Source: Thermoplasmata archaeon
GTDB lineage: Archaea > Thermoplasmatota > Thermoplasmata > Thermoplasmatales > Aciduliprofundaceae
DNA length: 7,934 nt
NCBI GenBank assembly: GCA_021163705.1
Contig: JAGGTO010000120.1
Span: forward strand, 1-7,934
Reading direction: 5' to 3'
Part shown: in pieces, positions 1 to 6,336 of the stretch
Position numbering within the stretch: position 1 is the first letter of the stretch
How the letters are laid out: every line of letters begins with the position of its first letter
The notes under the pieces: generated by a model
Told to the model about the DNA's origin: nothing
Databases searched by the model: none
Seen by the model: only the letters and a program-made list of their open reading frames with translations
Program-made: the position numbers and the translations under genes

Positions 1-102
1 ATGTATCTCATGTTTCTTCTTATATTACTTCTTATACTGTTTATATATATAAAAGAAGTAGAAATTCAAGATATAAAATATCAAATGTATTTTAAAGTGT
101 AA
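1..102 (+). CDS. Possible C-terminal end of a small membrane protein (partial at left edge)
   Basis: The frame is open from base 1 to a TAA at 100-102. It gives 33 residues: a hydrophobic stretch of about 17 residues, rich in Leu, Ile and Phe, followed by a short charged tail (IKEVEIQDIKYQMYFKV). The first codon in the window is ATG, but nothing upstream is visible, so this may be either the end of a longer membrane protein or a chance frame in AT-rich DNA. A 9-base direct repeat, CTTCTTATA, occurs at 16-24 and 28-36 and encodes part of the hydrophobic run. I do not recognise a family. The main reason for listing it is that it looks like a transmembrane segment with a cytoplasmic tail. Confidence 0.25.
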   Translation: MYLMFLLILLLILFIYIKEVEIQDIKYQMYFKV

Positions 103-403
103 GAAAAGCATTGGAGAATATTTCTTAATAGAATAGGCAATAGAAAAATACTCTCCTTAACCCTTACCTAAAATCCCTGAAAATCTGGATGAAGTATCCA
201 TTTGCAAAACCTCACTAGATATTTATTCGGTCTTTTCCTCTCTATTTTCAACAGCGCTACTCAAAGAGTCGATATCTACCTTGTTGTAGGCGAATAATTT
301 CCATACTCCATAGAAGGATTTTCAGTTTGTGAGAGTAGAATTGCGAGAACGAATTTACAAAATTATTTATAATGATACTCATATCATAAAATAGGCCAAA
401 TAT
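103..403. other. AT-rich intergenic region
   Basis: About 300 bases with no convincing gene on either strand. A minus-strand open frame at 257-490 runs into the metallopeptidase gene and has no family signature or SD, so I treat it as chance. A pyrimidine-rich stretch at about 229-250 could help terminate transcription coming from the left, but it is not a clear terminator. The only element I can support is the TATA box near the right end. I saw no RNA gene, CRISPR repeat or long inverted repeat. Confidence 0.6.
358..371 (+). promoter_or_regulatory. TATA-box promoter of the metallopeptidase gene
   Basis: CAAAATTATTTATA matches the archaeal TATA box (TTTATA core at 366-371), with an A-rich BRE-like flank. 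Transcription would be expected about 25 bases downstream, near 392-398, which gives a very short leader. The same 14 bases recur at 1485-1498 ahead of the ribosomal operon. Confidence 0.6.
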
Positions 404-405
404 AT

Positions 406-412
406 GGAGAGG
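406..412 (+). promoter_or_regulatory. Ribosome binding site that selects the ATG at 419
   Basis: GGAGAGG lies six bases before the third in-frame ATG (419). The in-frame ATGs at 404 and 413 have no SD upstream at a usable distance. This favours a 345-residue product over a 350-residue one, unless the mRNA is leaderless and uses the ATG at 404. Confidence 0.5.
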
Positions 413-418
413 ATGCCA

Positions 419-1456
419 ATGAGGGTAATCGGAGACCCTGCACAGGTAATGATTAACTATTTGAAAGCCTATGTGACTGAGGGATATCAAGATAAAGGTA
501 AAAGTGGAAAACTTCTAGATGATGCCTTTAAGAATGAAGCTTTTGAGATATGGGTTAATGCCTATACAGAGTTTATACCTGGATTTCAAGAAAAGTTAAA
601 GAAAATGTTGAAGAATTTATCCCTTCCCATTGAAGATGAAATTCTATCTATATTCCAAAGAGGCTTGCTTTCGGCGGCAAATATGGAGAAATTGAAAATG
701 TTCGAATCTCGTCTTAAAAGGGCATTGGCTCTACCATTTGATGAATATATGGAGCTTGCATTGAAATATCTTCCGGAAGGGACAAAAATTAATGCTACCG
801 TCTATATTACGCTCGATCCTTTTAACTCTGGGATGGTGCATCAAGACGAAGTTTTCTTGAGCATTTTCTTGACAGAGCCCGATTCTGAAATATGTAGTGA
901 TTTTGCACATGAATTTCATCACATAGGAGCAGAATATTGGTTAGAAAAGAATACTAAACTCAAGGCTTTGGAAAATTCTCATGAATATGGAAAAATTTTA
1001 GCGTCGTTGTTCACTTATTTTGTTACAGAAGGCCTTGCAAATTGGTACACTTCGCCTATGGCAATTAGTGTGGTGGAAGGTTTGGAGGGGGCAGAAATGC
1101 ACAATAAGGCTGTAATAAAATTGGAAAAAGAAAAAATCAAACTAATAAAACATTTAGAGAAACTCTTACATTGGATTTGCGAGAAGCATCAACCGATTGA
1201 TGAAATAAAAGATGCTCTCAACAAATTGAGTGTGGACACATCTGGGGCAGGATTACCTCCTGGGCACTTTCTATCGGGCTACATGGTTAAAGTAATGGAT
1301 GAAAATCCTAATATAGAAAAAGGGCGTATTATCAATCTCGTAAAGAATCCATTTGATTTCTTTGACTTATACAATATGGCCGCCGATGAGGGAGAAAAAC
1401 TGGATAGTTCACTGCTTAAGCAGCTGAAGTTAGTAATTGATAGGTGGTCTAGCTAA
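419..1456 (+). CDS. Putative zinc-dependent metallopeptidase (DUF5700/DUF2268-like)
   Basis: This is a 345-residue soluble protein with no signal peptide or membrane segment, so it is probably cytoplasmic. Its clearest feature is HEFHH at residues 164-168 (bases 908-922), an HExxH zinc site with a catalytic Glu at 165. About 36 residues later comes TEGLANWY, whose Glu204 would be the third zinc ligand of a gluzincin. A C-terminal block, PPGHFLSGYMVKVMDE at about 280-295 followed by PFDFFDLY at 311-318, resembles the 'GY-M...I' and 'FF-LY' blocks that I associate with DUF5700/DUF2268-type predicted proteases. The middle (about 230-265) is a Lys/Glu-rich helix. The gene stands alone between two promoters, so its neighbours give no clue to substrate. 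I chose the start at 419 because GGAGAGG sits six bases upstream; ATGs at 404 and 413 are alternatives. The zinc-enzyme call is fairly safe, the exact family less so, and the substrate is unknown. Confidence 0.75.
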   Translation: MRVIGDPAQVMINYLKAYVTEGYQDKGKSGKLLDDAFKNEAFEIWVNAYTEFIPGFQEKLKKMLKNLSLPIEDEILSIFQRGLLSAANMEKLKMFESRLKRALALPFDEYMELALKYLPEGTKINATVYITLDPFNSGMVHQDEVFLSIFLTEPDSEICSDFAHEFHHIGAEYWLEKNTKLKALENSHEYGKILASLFTYFVTEGLANWYTSPMAISVVEGLEGAEMHNKAVIKLEKEKIKLIKHLEKLLHWICEKHQPIDEIKDALNKLSVDTSGAGLPPGHFLSGYMVKVMDENPNIEKGRIINLVKNPFDFFDLYNMAADEGEKLDSSLLKQLKLVIDRWSS

Positions 1457-1484
1457 ATCTATTCTCTGGTTACTTTACATTCTG

Positions 1485-1498
1485 CAAAATTATTTATA
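1485..1498 (+). promoter_or_regulatory. TATA-box promoter of the L7Ae-S28e-L24e-ndk-truD operon
   Basis: CAAAATTATTTATA contains an archaeal TATA core (TTTATA, 1493-1498) in the 96-base gap before L7Ae. The predicted transcription start is near 1520, leaving a leader of about 30 bases that carries the SD. The 14 bases are identical to the promoter core at 358-371. Confidence 0.7.
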
Positions 1499-1540
1499 CC
1501 ATAAACCTTTTCGTGGTTTGCCTGTGATTGATTAAATGAA

Positions 1541-1546
1541 GGAGGT
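1541..1546 (+). promoter_or_regulatory. Strong ribosome binding site of L7Ae
   Basis: GGAGGT is a near-perfect SD placed six bases before the ATG at 1553, as expected for a highly expressed ribosomal protein. It fixes the L7Ae start. Confidence 0.75.
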
Positions 1547-1552
1547 ATAAAA

Positions 1553-1918
1553 ATGGCTGCAATATATGTAAGATTCGAAGTTCCAAAGGAGCTACAGGAT
1601 AAGATCTACAGCGCAGTTGAGATAGCAAGAGAGACGGGAAAAGTGAGAAAGGGAACAAATGAGGTCACGAAGGTAGTTGAGCGAGGTGATGCAAAATTTG
1701 TGATCATTGCGGAGGATGTAAATCCTCCAGAGATAGTTGCGCACCTTCCACTGCTATGTGAGGAAAAGGGAATAAGCTATGGGTATGTTGCAAGCAAGCA
1801 AGAACTAGGAAAGAGAGTAGGGATAAAGAGTGCTGCCTCTGTGGCCATAGTGGATTTCGGCAAATCATCGGAGCAATTCAAGGAGATTATTGAACAGATA
1901 AAAGCCATTAAGAAGTAA
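1553..1918 (+). CDS. rpl7ae: Ribosomal protein L7Ae (kink-turn-binding)
   Basis: This 121-residue protein has the normal length and sequence of archaeal L7Ae. In archaea, L7Ae binds kink-turn RNA in the large ribosomal subunit, in box C/D and H/ACA guide RNPs and in RNase P. The RNA-binding signature KGTNEVTK is at residues 33-40, followed by ERG at 43-45. The conserved [14 protein letters not shown] block is at 53-66, and the specificity loop (AASVAIVD) at about 94-101. The start is secure because GGAGGT lies six bases upstream. It is the first gene of a plus-strand operon with its own TATA box. Eleven bases separate it from S28e, and an AGGTGAT SD for S28e begins on the last base of its stop codon. 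In some archaea L7Ae represses its own mRNA through a leader kink-turn; a weak candidate is at 1521-1542. Confidence 0.97.
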   Translation: MAAIYVRFEVPKELQDKIYSAVEIARETGKVRKGTNEVTKVVERGDAKFVIIAEDVNPPEIVAHLPLLCEEKGISYGYVASKQELGKRVGIKSAASVAIVDFGKSSEQFKEIIEQIKAIKK

Positions 1919-1929
1919 GGTGATGAAAA

Positions 1930-2139
1930 ATGGCGGATGAAGCGACACCTGCGGAAGTTGTCGAGATAATGGGGAGAACGGGGATGACTGGCGAGGTTAC
2001 TCAGGTTAGGGTTCGTGTTCTTGAAGGGCGAGATAAGGGAAGAATACTGACCAGAAATGTGATGGGGCCAGTGAGAGTTGGAGACATCCTGATGCTTCGT
2101 GAGACTGCAAGAGAGGCAAGAAAGCTGGAGGCAAGGTGA
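1930..2139 (+). CDS. rps28e: Small ribosomal subunit protein S28e
   Basis: A 69-residue protein matching archaeal S28e from end to end. The β-barrel (OB-fold) core shows [20 protein letters not shown] at about 18-37, then [19 protein letters not shown]. It ends with the family's characteristic RET-REARKL tail. S28e sits on the small-subunit head near the mRNA exit channel and has no bacterial counterpart, which helps fix the window as archaeal. The ATG at 1930 is supported by AGGTGAT at 1918-1924, five bases upstream. Its TGA stop lies inside the AAGGTGAT that serves as the SD for L24e, so the two genes are probably translationally coupled. Confidence 0.96.
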   Translation: MADEATPAEVVEIMGRTGMTGEVTQVRVRVLEGRDKGRILTRNVMGPVRVGDILMLRETAREARKLEAR

Positions 2140-2140
2140 T
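2133..2140 (+). promoter_or_regulatory. Ribosome binding site selecting the L24e start at 2145
   Basis: AAGGTGAT overlaps the end and stop codon of S28e and lies four bases before the ATG at 2145. The GTG at 2136, in frame and three codons earlier, lies inside this SD and has none of its own, so it is unlikely to be used. Confidence 0.6.
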
Positions 2141-2144
2141 ACAG

Positions 2145-2396
2145 ATGCCTTACAAGCACATATGTGCCTTCTGTGGGCGTGAGATAGAACCTGGCACAGG
2201 GAAGATGTATGTGATGAGTGATGGCAGGGTATTTTATTTCTGCAGCAGCAAATGTCAAAAGAACATGTTGAAACTTCACAGAGTACCCCGAAAGGTGAGG
2301 TGGACTGAAGCTTATAGAAAGGAGAAGAAGATAAGGTTGCATTTACTTGAGAGGCGAGAGCATGAAGCAAAGAACACTGGTTCTGCTAAAGCCTGA
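2145..2396 (+). CDS. rpl24e: Large ribosomal subunit protein L24e (zinc-ribbon)
   Basis: An 83-residue archaeal L24e. The N-terminal zinc ribbon is complete: C7-x2-C10 and C33-x3-C37, with the conserved [17 protein letters not shown] stretch between the pairs. A basic segment ([17 protein letters not shown]) follows and contacts rRNA. The start at 2145 is chosen because its SD (AAGGTGAT) is well placed and archaeal L24e proteins begin a few residues before the first Cys. The C-terminal tail after about residue 65 ([16 protein letters not shown]) is longer than in compact archaeal homologues as I know them. Its last 35 bases are also the start of ndk in another frame, so the tail sequence may be shaped by that overlap. 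It is the third gene of the operon. Confidence 0.95.
   Translation: MPYKHICAFCGREIEPGTGKMYVMSDGRVFYFCSSKCQKNMLKLHRVPRKVRWTEAYRKEKKIRLHLLERREHEAKNTGSAKA
2349..2354 (+). promoter_or_regulatory. Ribosome binding site selecting the ndk start at 2362
   Basis: GAGAGG lies seven bases before the ATG at 2362, inside the L24e coding region. The in-frame TTG at 2347 sits directly upstream of this site and would add five residues not usual for the family, so ATG 2362 is preferred. Confidence 0.55.
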
Positions 2397-2808
2397 TGCG
2401 ATTAATAGGAGACTGGTAGGAGAGATAATCTCCCGCTTTGAGAAGAAGGGTCTAAAAATAGTGGCAATGAAGATGCTATGGATGTCCCGCAAGATGGCAG
2501 AAAGGCACTATGAGGTTCACAGGGGAAAGAGTTTTTATGAGAGTCTTCTAGATTACATAACTTCTGGTCCCATAGTAGCCATGGTTCTCGAAGGTGAGGA
2601 GGCCATAGCTGTAGTGAGAAGAATGATGGGCAAGACCAATGGAGTGGAAGCAGACCCTGGGACAATAAGGGGTGATTATGCATTGAGTGTGCAGAATAAC
2701 CTTGTGCATGGCTCAGATTCTCCAGAGAGTGCAGAGAGGGAGATAAAATTATTTTTCACGGAGCAAGAGATCATGGAATACCGACTAATCGATGAGATAT
2801 GGATATAA
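2362..2808 (+). CDS. ndk: Nucleoside diphosphate kinase
   Basis: A 148-residue NDK, the normal length for a compact archaeal enzyme. It transfers the γ-phosphate from ATP to other nucleoside diphosphates through a phospho-histidine, and so keeps the NTP/dNTP pool balanced. The catalytic residue is His116 in [17 protein letters not shown]. The other active-site residues fall in register with the family: Lys10 (LLKPDA), Tyr50, Phe58, Arg86, Thr92, Arg103 and Asn113. The start at 2362 places [13 protein letters not shown] at the N-terminus as expected and has GAGAGG seven bases upstream. The gene begins 35 bases before L24e ends, in a different frame, so translation is likely coupled. In many euryarchaea the L7Ae-S28e-L24e-ndk string is followed by infB; here truD follows instead. 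Confidence 0.97.
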   Translation: MKQRTLVLLKPDAINRRLVGEIISRFEKKGLKIVAMKMLWMSRKMAERHYEVHRGKSFYESLLDYITSGPIVAMVLEGEEAIAVVRRMMGKTNGVEADPGTIRGDYALSVQNNLVHGSDSPESAEREIKLFFTEQEIMEYRLIDEIWI

Positions 2809-4047
2809 ATGTGCAGGGTACCTGAGGAGAAGGACATTGGCATTTTTTCTTTTTTATCTAAATCCCCTGGAGTGGGTGGAAAACTTAGAAAGAGGGTGGA
2901 AGATTTTTTTGTAGAGGAAATTCCCAAATCTTTTCCCAAAAAATCCAGAGGAAAGAATCTGTGGTTAAAAATAAAGCTGAGAAACTGGGAAACCAATAGA
3001 TTTATCAAAATTTTGAGCCGTAATCTGGGGATAAGCAGAAATCGCATAAAATTTGCAGGCACAAAGGACAAAAGGGCCATCACAATTCAATATTTCTGCA
3101 TTTTAAATTATCCTTGGGAGATAAATTTAAACCTCAAGGATGTGGAAATTCTTGAAATTTTTAGAAGTGATGCCTGTTTAGATTTGGGAGACCTCCTGGG
3201 CAATAAGTTTCGCATTGTTTTGAGTGATGCAATATGCGATGAAAGAATAAGAAATGTGGAAGAGGAGCTCAACGGTTTTTTTCCAAATTTCTTTGGAGTG
3301 CAGAGGTTTGGGGCCTCAAGGCCCATAACCCATATTGTAGGAAAATTCATACTCCTGGGTGAATTTGAAGAGGCAGTGAGATATTACATTGGTTATCCAT
3401 CTCCATTTGAGCATGATGAAGGCCGCCGCATATTTTTTGATACCCTGGATGCCAGAGAGGCTTTGAAGAATATAGGAAAGGCAGACTACGAGAGAGCCAT
3501 GCTCAACTATCTTATCTTGCATCCTGGGGATTATGCAGGAGCTTTAAAATCCTTGCCAAATAATCTTCTTTTGCTTTTTATTCATGCGTATCAGGCTTAC
3601 CTCTTCAACATCATGGTAAGCAGAAGATTGGAGTATGGAATAGAATTGGAGGATGGAGATGTTGTGATGAAGGTGGATCAAAATGGCTTACCCATTCAGG
3701 AATTTGTGAGTGTAAATTCTTTTAACAGGAATACTATTCAAAAGAGAATTTTGGAAAGAAAAGCATACCTCTCAACAATTCTCCCCGGTTATAAAATTGA
3801 ATTCAGCGGTGGAATTCAGGGAGAAATTGAAAGAGATGTTATGGAGGAGGAGGGCATAACCCCGGAGATGTTCAGAATAAAGGAGATGAGAGAGCTCAGT
3901 TCCAAGGGAAGAAGAAGAAATATTCTCTCCCCAATCGTGGATTATAAAAGAAGTGAATGTCTCTTCGAATTCTTCCTTTATCGAGGCTCATATGCTACCT
4001 CTTTAATGAGAGAGTTTATGAAGCAGAAGGAGCTTCATTTTTATTGA
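2809..4047 (+). CDS. truD: tRNA pseudouridine synthase TruD (archaeal TruD/Pus7 family)
   Basis: A 412-residue TruD-family enzyme that converts a uridine in tRNA (U13 in characterised bacterial members) to pseudouridine. The N-terminus carries GIFSFLSKSPGVGGKLRKRVEDFFVEE, the usual family opening. The catalytic motif is AGTKDKRA at 83-90, with Asp87 as nucleophile. The NFFGVQRFG motif is at 160-168, the HAYQAYLFN block at 259-267, and the RGSYATSLMREFMK block near the C-terminus. The region between about 170 and 370 is the TruD insertion domain, and the length is normal for archaea. The ATG at 2809 starts on the base after the ndk stop and has no clear SD. It is probably translated by ribosomes reinitiating after ndk, and no in-frame ATG, GTG or TTG close downstream offers a better start. 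Its 3' end overlaps the oppositely transcribed S component gene by 32 bases. Confidence 0.95.
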   Translation: MCRVPEEKDIGIFSFLSKSPGVGGKLRKRVEDFFVEEIPKSFPKKSRGKNLWLKIKLRNWETNRFIKILSRNLGISRNRIKFAGTKDKRAITIQYFCILNYPWEINLNLKDVEILEIFRSDACLDLGDLLGNKFRIVLSDAICDERIRNVEEELNGFFPNFFGVQRFGASRPITHIVGKFILLGEFEEAVRYYIGYPSPFEHDEGRRIFFDTLDAREALKNIGKADYERAMLNYLILHPGDYAGALKSLPNNLLLLFIHAYQAYLFNIMVSRRLEYGIELEDGDVVMKVDQNGLPIQEFVSVNSFNRNTIQKRILERKAYLSTILPGYKIEFSGGIQGEIERDVMEEEGITPEMFRIKEMRELSSKGRRRNILSPIVDYKRSECLFEFFLYRGSYATSLMREFMKQKELHFY

Positions 4048-4729
4048 AGAGTCCAAATCTTAGTTTGAAACTCTTTAGAATTTTTATTGCTCTCGTTGAA
4101 AATAAATCGATGAATATCACATTTCCCGCAGCATGTAGAGTATCAAACCAGAAAGATAAGCTCTCCACATAGAGAAAACCTGCTACTGTATGTGGATCCA
4201 TATAGAGGAGCCAGTAAGAGATATTCATTATAATGCCATAGAGATATCCTGCAATAATACCAAGAATTAGGAAAAGATAGTATTCGTATTTTCTTCCTTC
4301 TGCAATTTTTCTAAAGAACCATCCCAGCACTCCTATGAGACCCCAGGCAACCATTTGCCAGGGAGTCCAGGGCCCCTGGCCAAGAAAGAAGTTTGAGAGA
4401 AGAGCAGTTTCAGCACCCACCATAAATCCTGCTGCAGGACCAAATACATAACCTGTGATTAGAATAAGGAATGTACAGGGTTGCACAGAGGGTATCGCGG
4501 CAAATGGAATCCGGGAGGCTGCAGAAAATGCTCCTAAAACTGAAATTGTGGCAACCTCCTTTGAACCAGTAACTTTTCTCTCGTAATAAAGAAAGAGTTG
4601 AAAAATAACAAGAATAAGGAAAATAAGAGATATGAGTCCCCACCAGGAAGATAGAAGAGGAGCGTATATAGCACTCAGAACGATTATGAGAATAAGGAAT
4701 GGAAGTATGAGAAAGTCCTTCACACTCAT
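4016..4729 (-). CDS. ECF transporter S component (substrate-binding membrane subunit)
   Basis: A 237-residue, very hydrophobic protein that forms the substrate-specific subunit of an ECF importer in the cytoplasmic membrane. Hydrophobic segments fall at about 6-24, 30-48, 60-80, 86-108, 125-138 and 150-175, with a further hydrophobic stretch near 183-210. The most recognisable stretch is RIPFAAIPSVQPCTFLILIT (73-92) followed by GYVFGPAAGFMVGAETALLSNFF and then GQGPWTPWQMVAWGLIGVLGW from 117. This resembles a subgroup of S components seen in Firmicutes and archaea. The ATG at 4729 overlaps the EcfA stop in an ATGA and has GGAGGT six bases upstream, so it is the last gene of the operon. The substrate cannot be read from the sequence. 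Cobalamin is inferred from the DUF4430 gene in the same operon. The 3' end is antisense to the last 32 bases of truD. Confidence 0.87.
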   Translation of the reverse strand: MSVKDFLILPFLILIIVLSAIYAPLLSSWWGLISLIFLILVIFQLFLYYERKVTGSKEVATISVLGAFSAASRIPFAAIPSVQPCTFLILITGYVFGPAAGFMVGAETALLSNFFLGQGPWTPWQMVAWGLIGVLGWFFRKIAEGRKYEYYLFLILGIIAGYLYGIIMNISYWLLYMDPHTVAGFLYVESLSFWFDTLHAAGNVIFIDLFSTRAIKILKSFKLRFGLFNKNEAPSAS

Positions 4730-6336
4730 TTTATTACCTCCAGATCCTCCTCTACCAGTATTTTTTTATCCACACCCTCTATTCCCTGTGCCACCTTATT
4801 TACCTGGGTAGAGTATGTTAAGGAGGAGCACATAATTTCTCTCTTATTTCCAATAACTCTAATTCTCCCATCTGAAAGTATGGCCACTCTGGTAGCATTT
4901 CTAGCCAGGGTCTCCACATCATGGGTTATGAGAATCACAGAATGCCTTTGAATATATTTTTTCAGAAAACTGGAAAGTCTGAGTTTGAATTTATAAGATA
5001 GGCCCCTTGTTGGCTCGTCGAGAATGAGGATTTCAGGCTCCATAACGGCTATACTCGCCACTGCAGCAAGCATTCTCTCCCCCCCAGATAGCTCGCTGGC
5101 ATTTCTATCTCTAAGCTCCCAAATACCAAGCTCCTTCATAATATTCTCAGCTCTTTTTCTCTCTTTATCTGAAAGAAGGTATGTTACATCCTCGTATATT
5201 GTGTCTCCCAAAAGATGGATATTTGGGTTCTGGAAAACCATGGATATTGCTCTGCTTCTCTCTTTCTCCCCATATTTCTCTATTGGTTTTCCCAGTATTC
5301 TAATTTCCCCTTTTTGTGGTCGGAGAAGCCCTGTGAGGAGTTTTGCCAGGGTGGTTTTTCCCGTGCCATTTCTTCCCACAAGTCCCAGAAGCTCATTCCT
5401 GTATATTTTTAAATTGAGCTTTCTTATGACTCTATGTGCACCATATGAAAACTCTATATTGAGGACCTCACCTATCAAATCATTAAGTAAAATTCTCTCC
5501 TCTTTCACCCTAACATTCTTGAGATACCGTGATAGGGATTTTCTCCCCTCCTTTACTGTGAGAGGGAGCATCTCCACCCCAAATCTTTTTGCAACCCTCG
5601 TAATCTGAGGATAGCCAACTCCAAGGGCATCAAGATCAAGCTTTGAAGCAATTATTCTTGGTTCCCCATCACCAACAATTTTACCTCTGTCGAGGACTAT
5701 TAGCCTATCCGCACGATGCATGGTCCTCTCCATTCTGTGCTCCACCATTATAATACCTATTCCCAGGTCATCATTCAGTCTCTCCAGAAGGGATAATAGA
5801 GATTCAGCACTGTTGGGATCTATCTGGCTTGTAGGTTCATCTAAAAGCAAGTAGCGGGGATATCTTGCTATTGCAGTAGCTATGGCCACCTTCTGTTTCT
5901 CACCTCCAGATAAGCTCTCAATCTTTCGATGTCTCAGAGGATATATGTCCAGAAGATCCAGAGTCTCCTCTACCCTCTTTTCTATCTCCCCCTCTTTCAT
6001 TCCTATATTTTCAAGTGGAAATGCTATCTCTTTCTCCACCGTGTGCATTAGAATTTGATTTTCAGGGTCCTGAAACACTGTTCCTACATAATTTGCAATT
6101 TCTCGAGGTGGAAAATTTTTTATGCTTTTACCATCAATCCTAACCTCTCCCCTTTGAGAACCTCCGTAGAAATGGGGAATCAATCCATTTATGCTTCTCA
6201 GAAAAGTTGTTTTTCCGCTACCTGAGTCACCTATTAGGAGAACAAACTCACCTGGAAAAATTTTGAGTTCTATATTTTCAAGCGCAGGATTACTGGCGGA
6301 GGCATATCTGAATGAGTAATTTAAAAATTCAATCAT
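4726..6336 (-). CDS. ecfA: Fused ECF transporter ATPase, EcfA-EcfA' (two ABC domains)
   Basis: A 536-residue protein with two ABC ATPase domains in one chain, powering the ECF importer from the cytoplasm. Domain 1 has Walker A GDSGSGKT (36-43), the Q-loop VFQDPENQ (Q89), signature LSGGE (142-146), Walker B LLLDE (163-167), D-loop SQID and switch His200. Domain 2 has Walker A GRNGTGKT (321-328), Q-loop Q369, signature LSGGE (416-420), Walker B LILDE (437-441) and switch His472. Two positions in domain 2 depart from the usual pattern. The D-loop reads RGLS rather than GLD, and the ECF 'Q-helix' after the Q-loop reads NPNIHLL, with His where domain 1 has Gln (DPENQIL). The linker is about 240-290. 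The ATG at 6336 is preceded by two overlapping SD-like boxes (AGGAGGGAGG). The gene overlaps ecfT by 8 bases and the S component by 4. Confidence 0.94.
   Translation of the reverse strand: MIEFLNYSFRYASASNPALENIELKIFPGEFVLLIGDSGSGKTTFLRSINGLIPHFYGGSQRGEVRIDGKSIKNFPPREIANYVGTVFQDPENQILMHTVEKEIAFPLENIGMKEGEIEKRVEETLDLLDIYPLRHRKIESLSGGEKQKVAIATAIARYPRYLLLDEPTSQIDPNSAESLLSLLERLNDDLGIGIIMVEHRMERTMHRADRLIVLDRGKIVGDGEPRIIASKLDLDALGVGYPQITRVAKRFGVEMLPLTVKEGRKSLSRYLKNVRVKEERILLNDLIGEVLNIEFSYGAHRVIRKLNLKIYRNELLGLVGRNGTGKTTLAKLLTGLLRPQKGEIRILGKPIEKYGEKERSRAISMVFQNPNIHLLGDTIYEDVTYLLSDKERKRAENIMKELGIWELRDRNASELSGGERMLAAVASIAVMEPEILILDEPTRGLSYKFKLRLSSFLKKYIQRHSVILITHDVETLARNATRVAILSDGRIRVIGNKREIMCSSLTYSTQVNKVAQGIEGVDKKILVEEDLEVIK

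Noticed and set aside
257..490. Minus-strand 77-codon frame at the left
   Set aside because: It overlaps the metallopeptidase start and its promoter, has no recognisable motif or SD, and looks like chance in AT-rich DNA.
2136..2144. GTG start for L24e, three codons before the chosen ATG
   Set aside because: It lies inside the S28e stop/SD region and has no SD of its own; the ATG at 2145 has one.
2347..2361. TTG start for ndk
   Set aside because: It has no SD upstream and would add residues not usual for NDK; the ATG at 2362 has GAGAGG seven bases before it.
1777..2370. Long minus-strand open frame (197 codons) across L7Ae, S28e and L24e
   Set aside because: It is antisense to three certain ribosomal genes, has an odd Cys/Ser/His-rich composition, and shows no family motif or SD.
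2804..2810. TATAAAT at the ndk-truD junction as a separate truD promoter
   Set aside because: A start about 25 bases downstream would lie inside truD, after its start codon, and no later start codon is suitable.
4033..4049. CTTCA-TTTTTAT-TGAAG hairpin at the end of truD as a terminator
   Set aside because: The stem has only five weak base pairs, the T-run is in the loop rather than after the stem, and it includes the truD stop codon. Archaeal terminators are usually T-runs without such a hairpin.
5024..5608. Plus-strand open frame (194 codons) inside the EcfA gene
   Set aside because: It mirrors the second ATPase domain, whose motifs are intact on the minus strand. Its Ser/Phe/Leu-rich product is typical of an antisense shadow.
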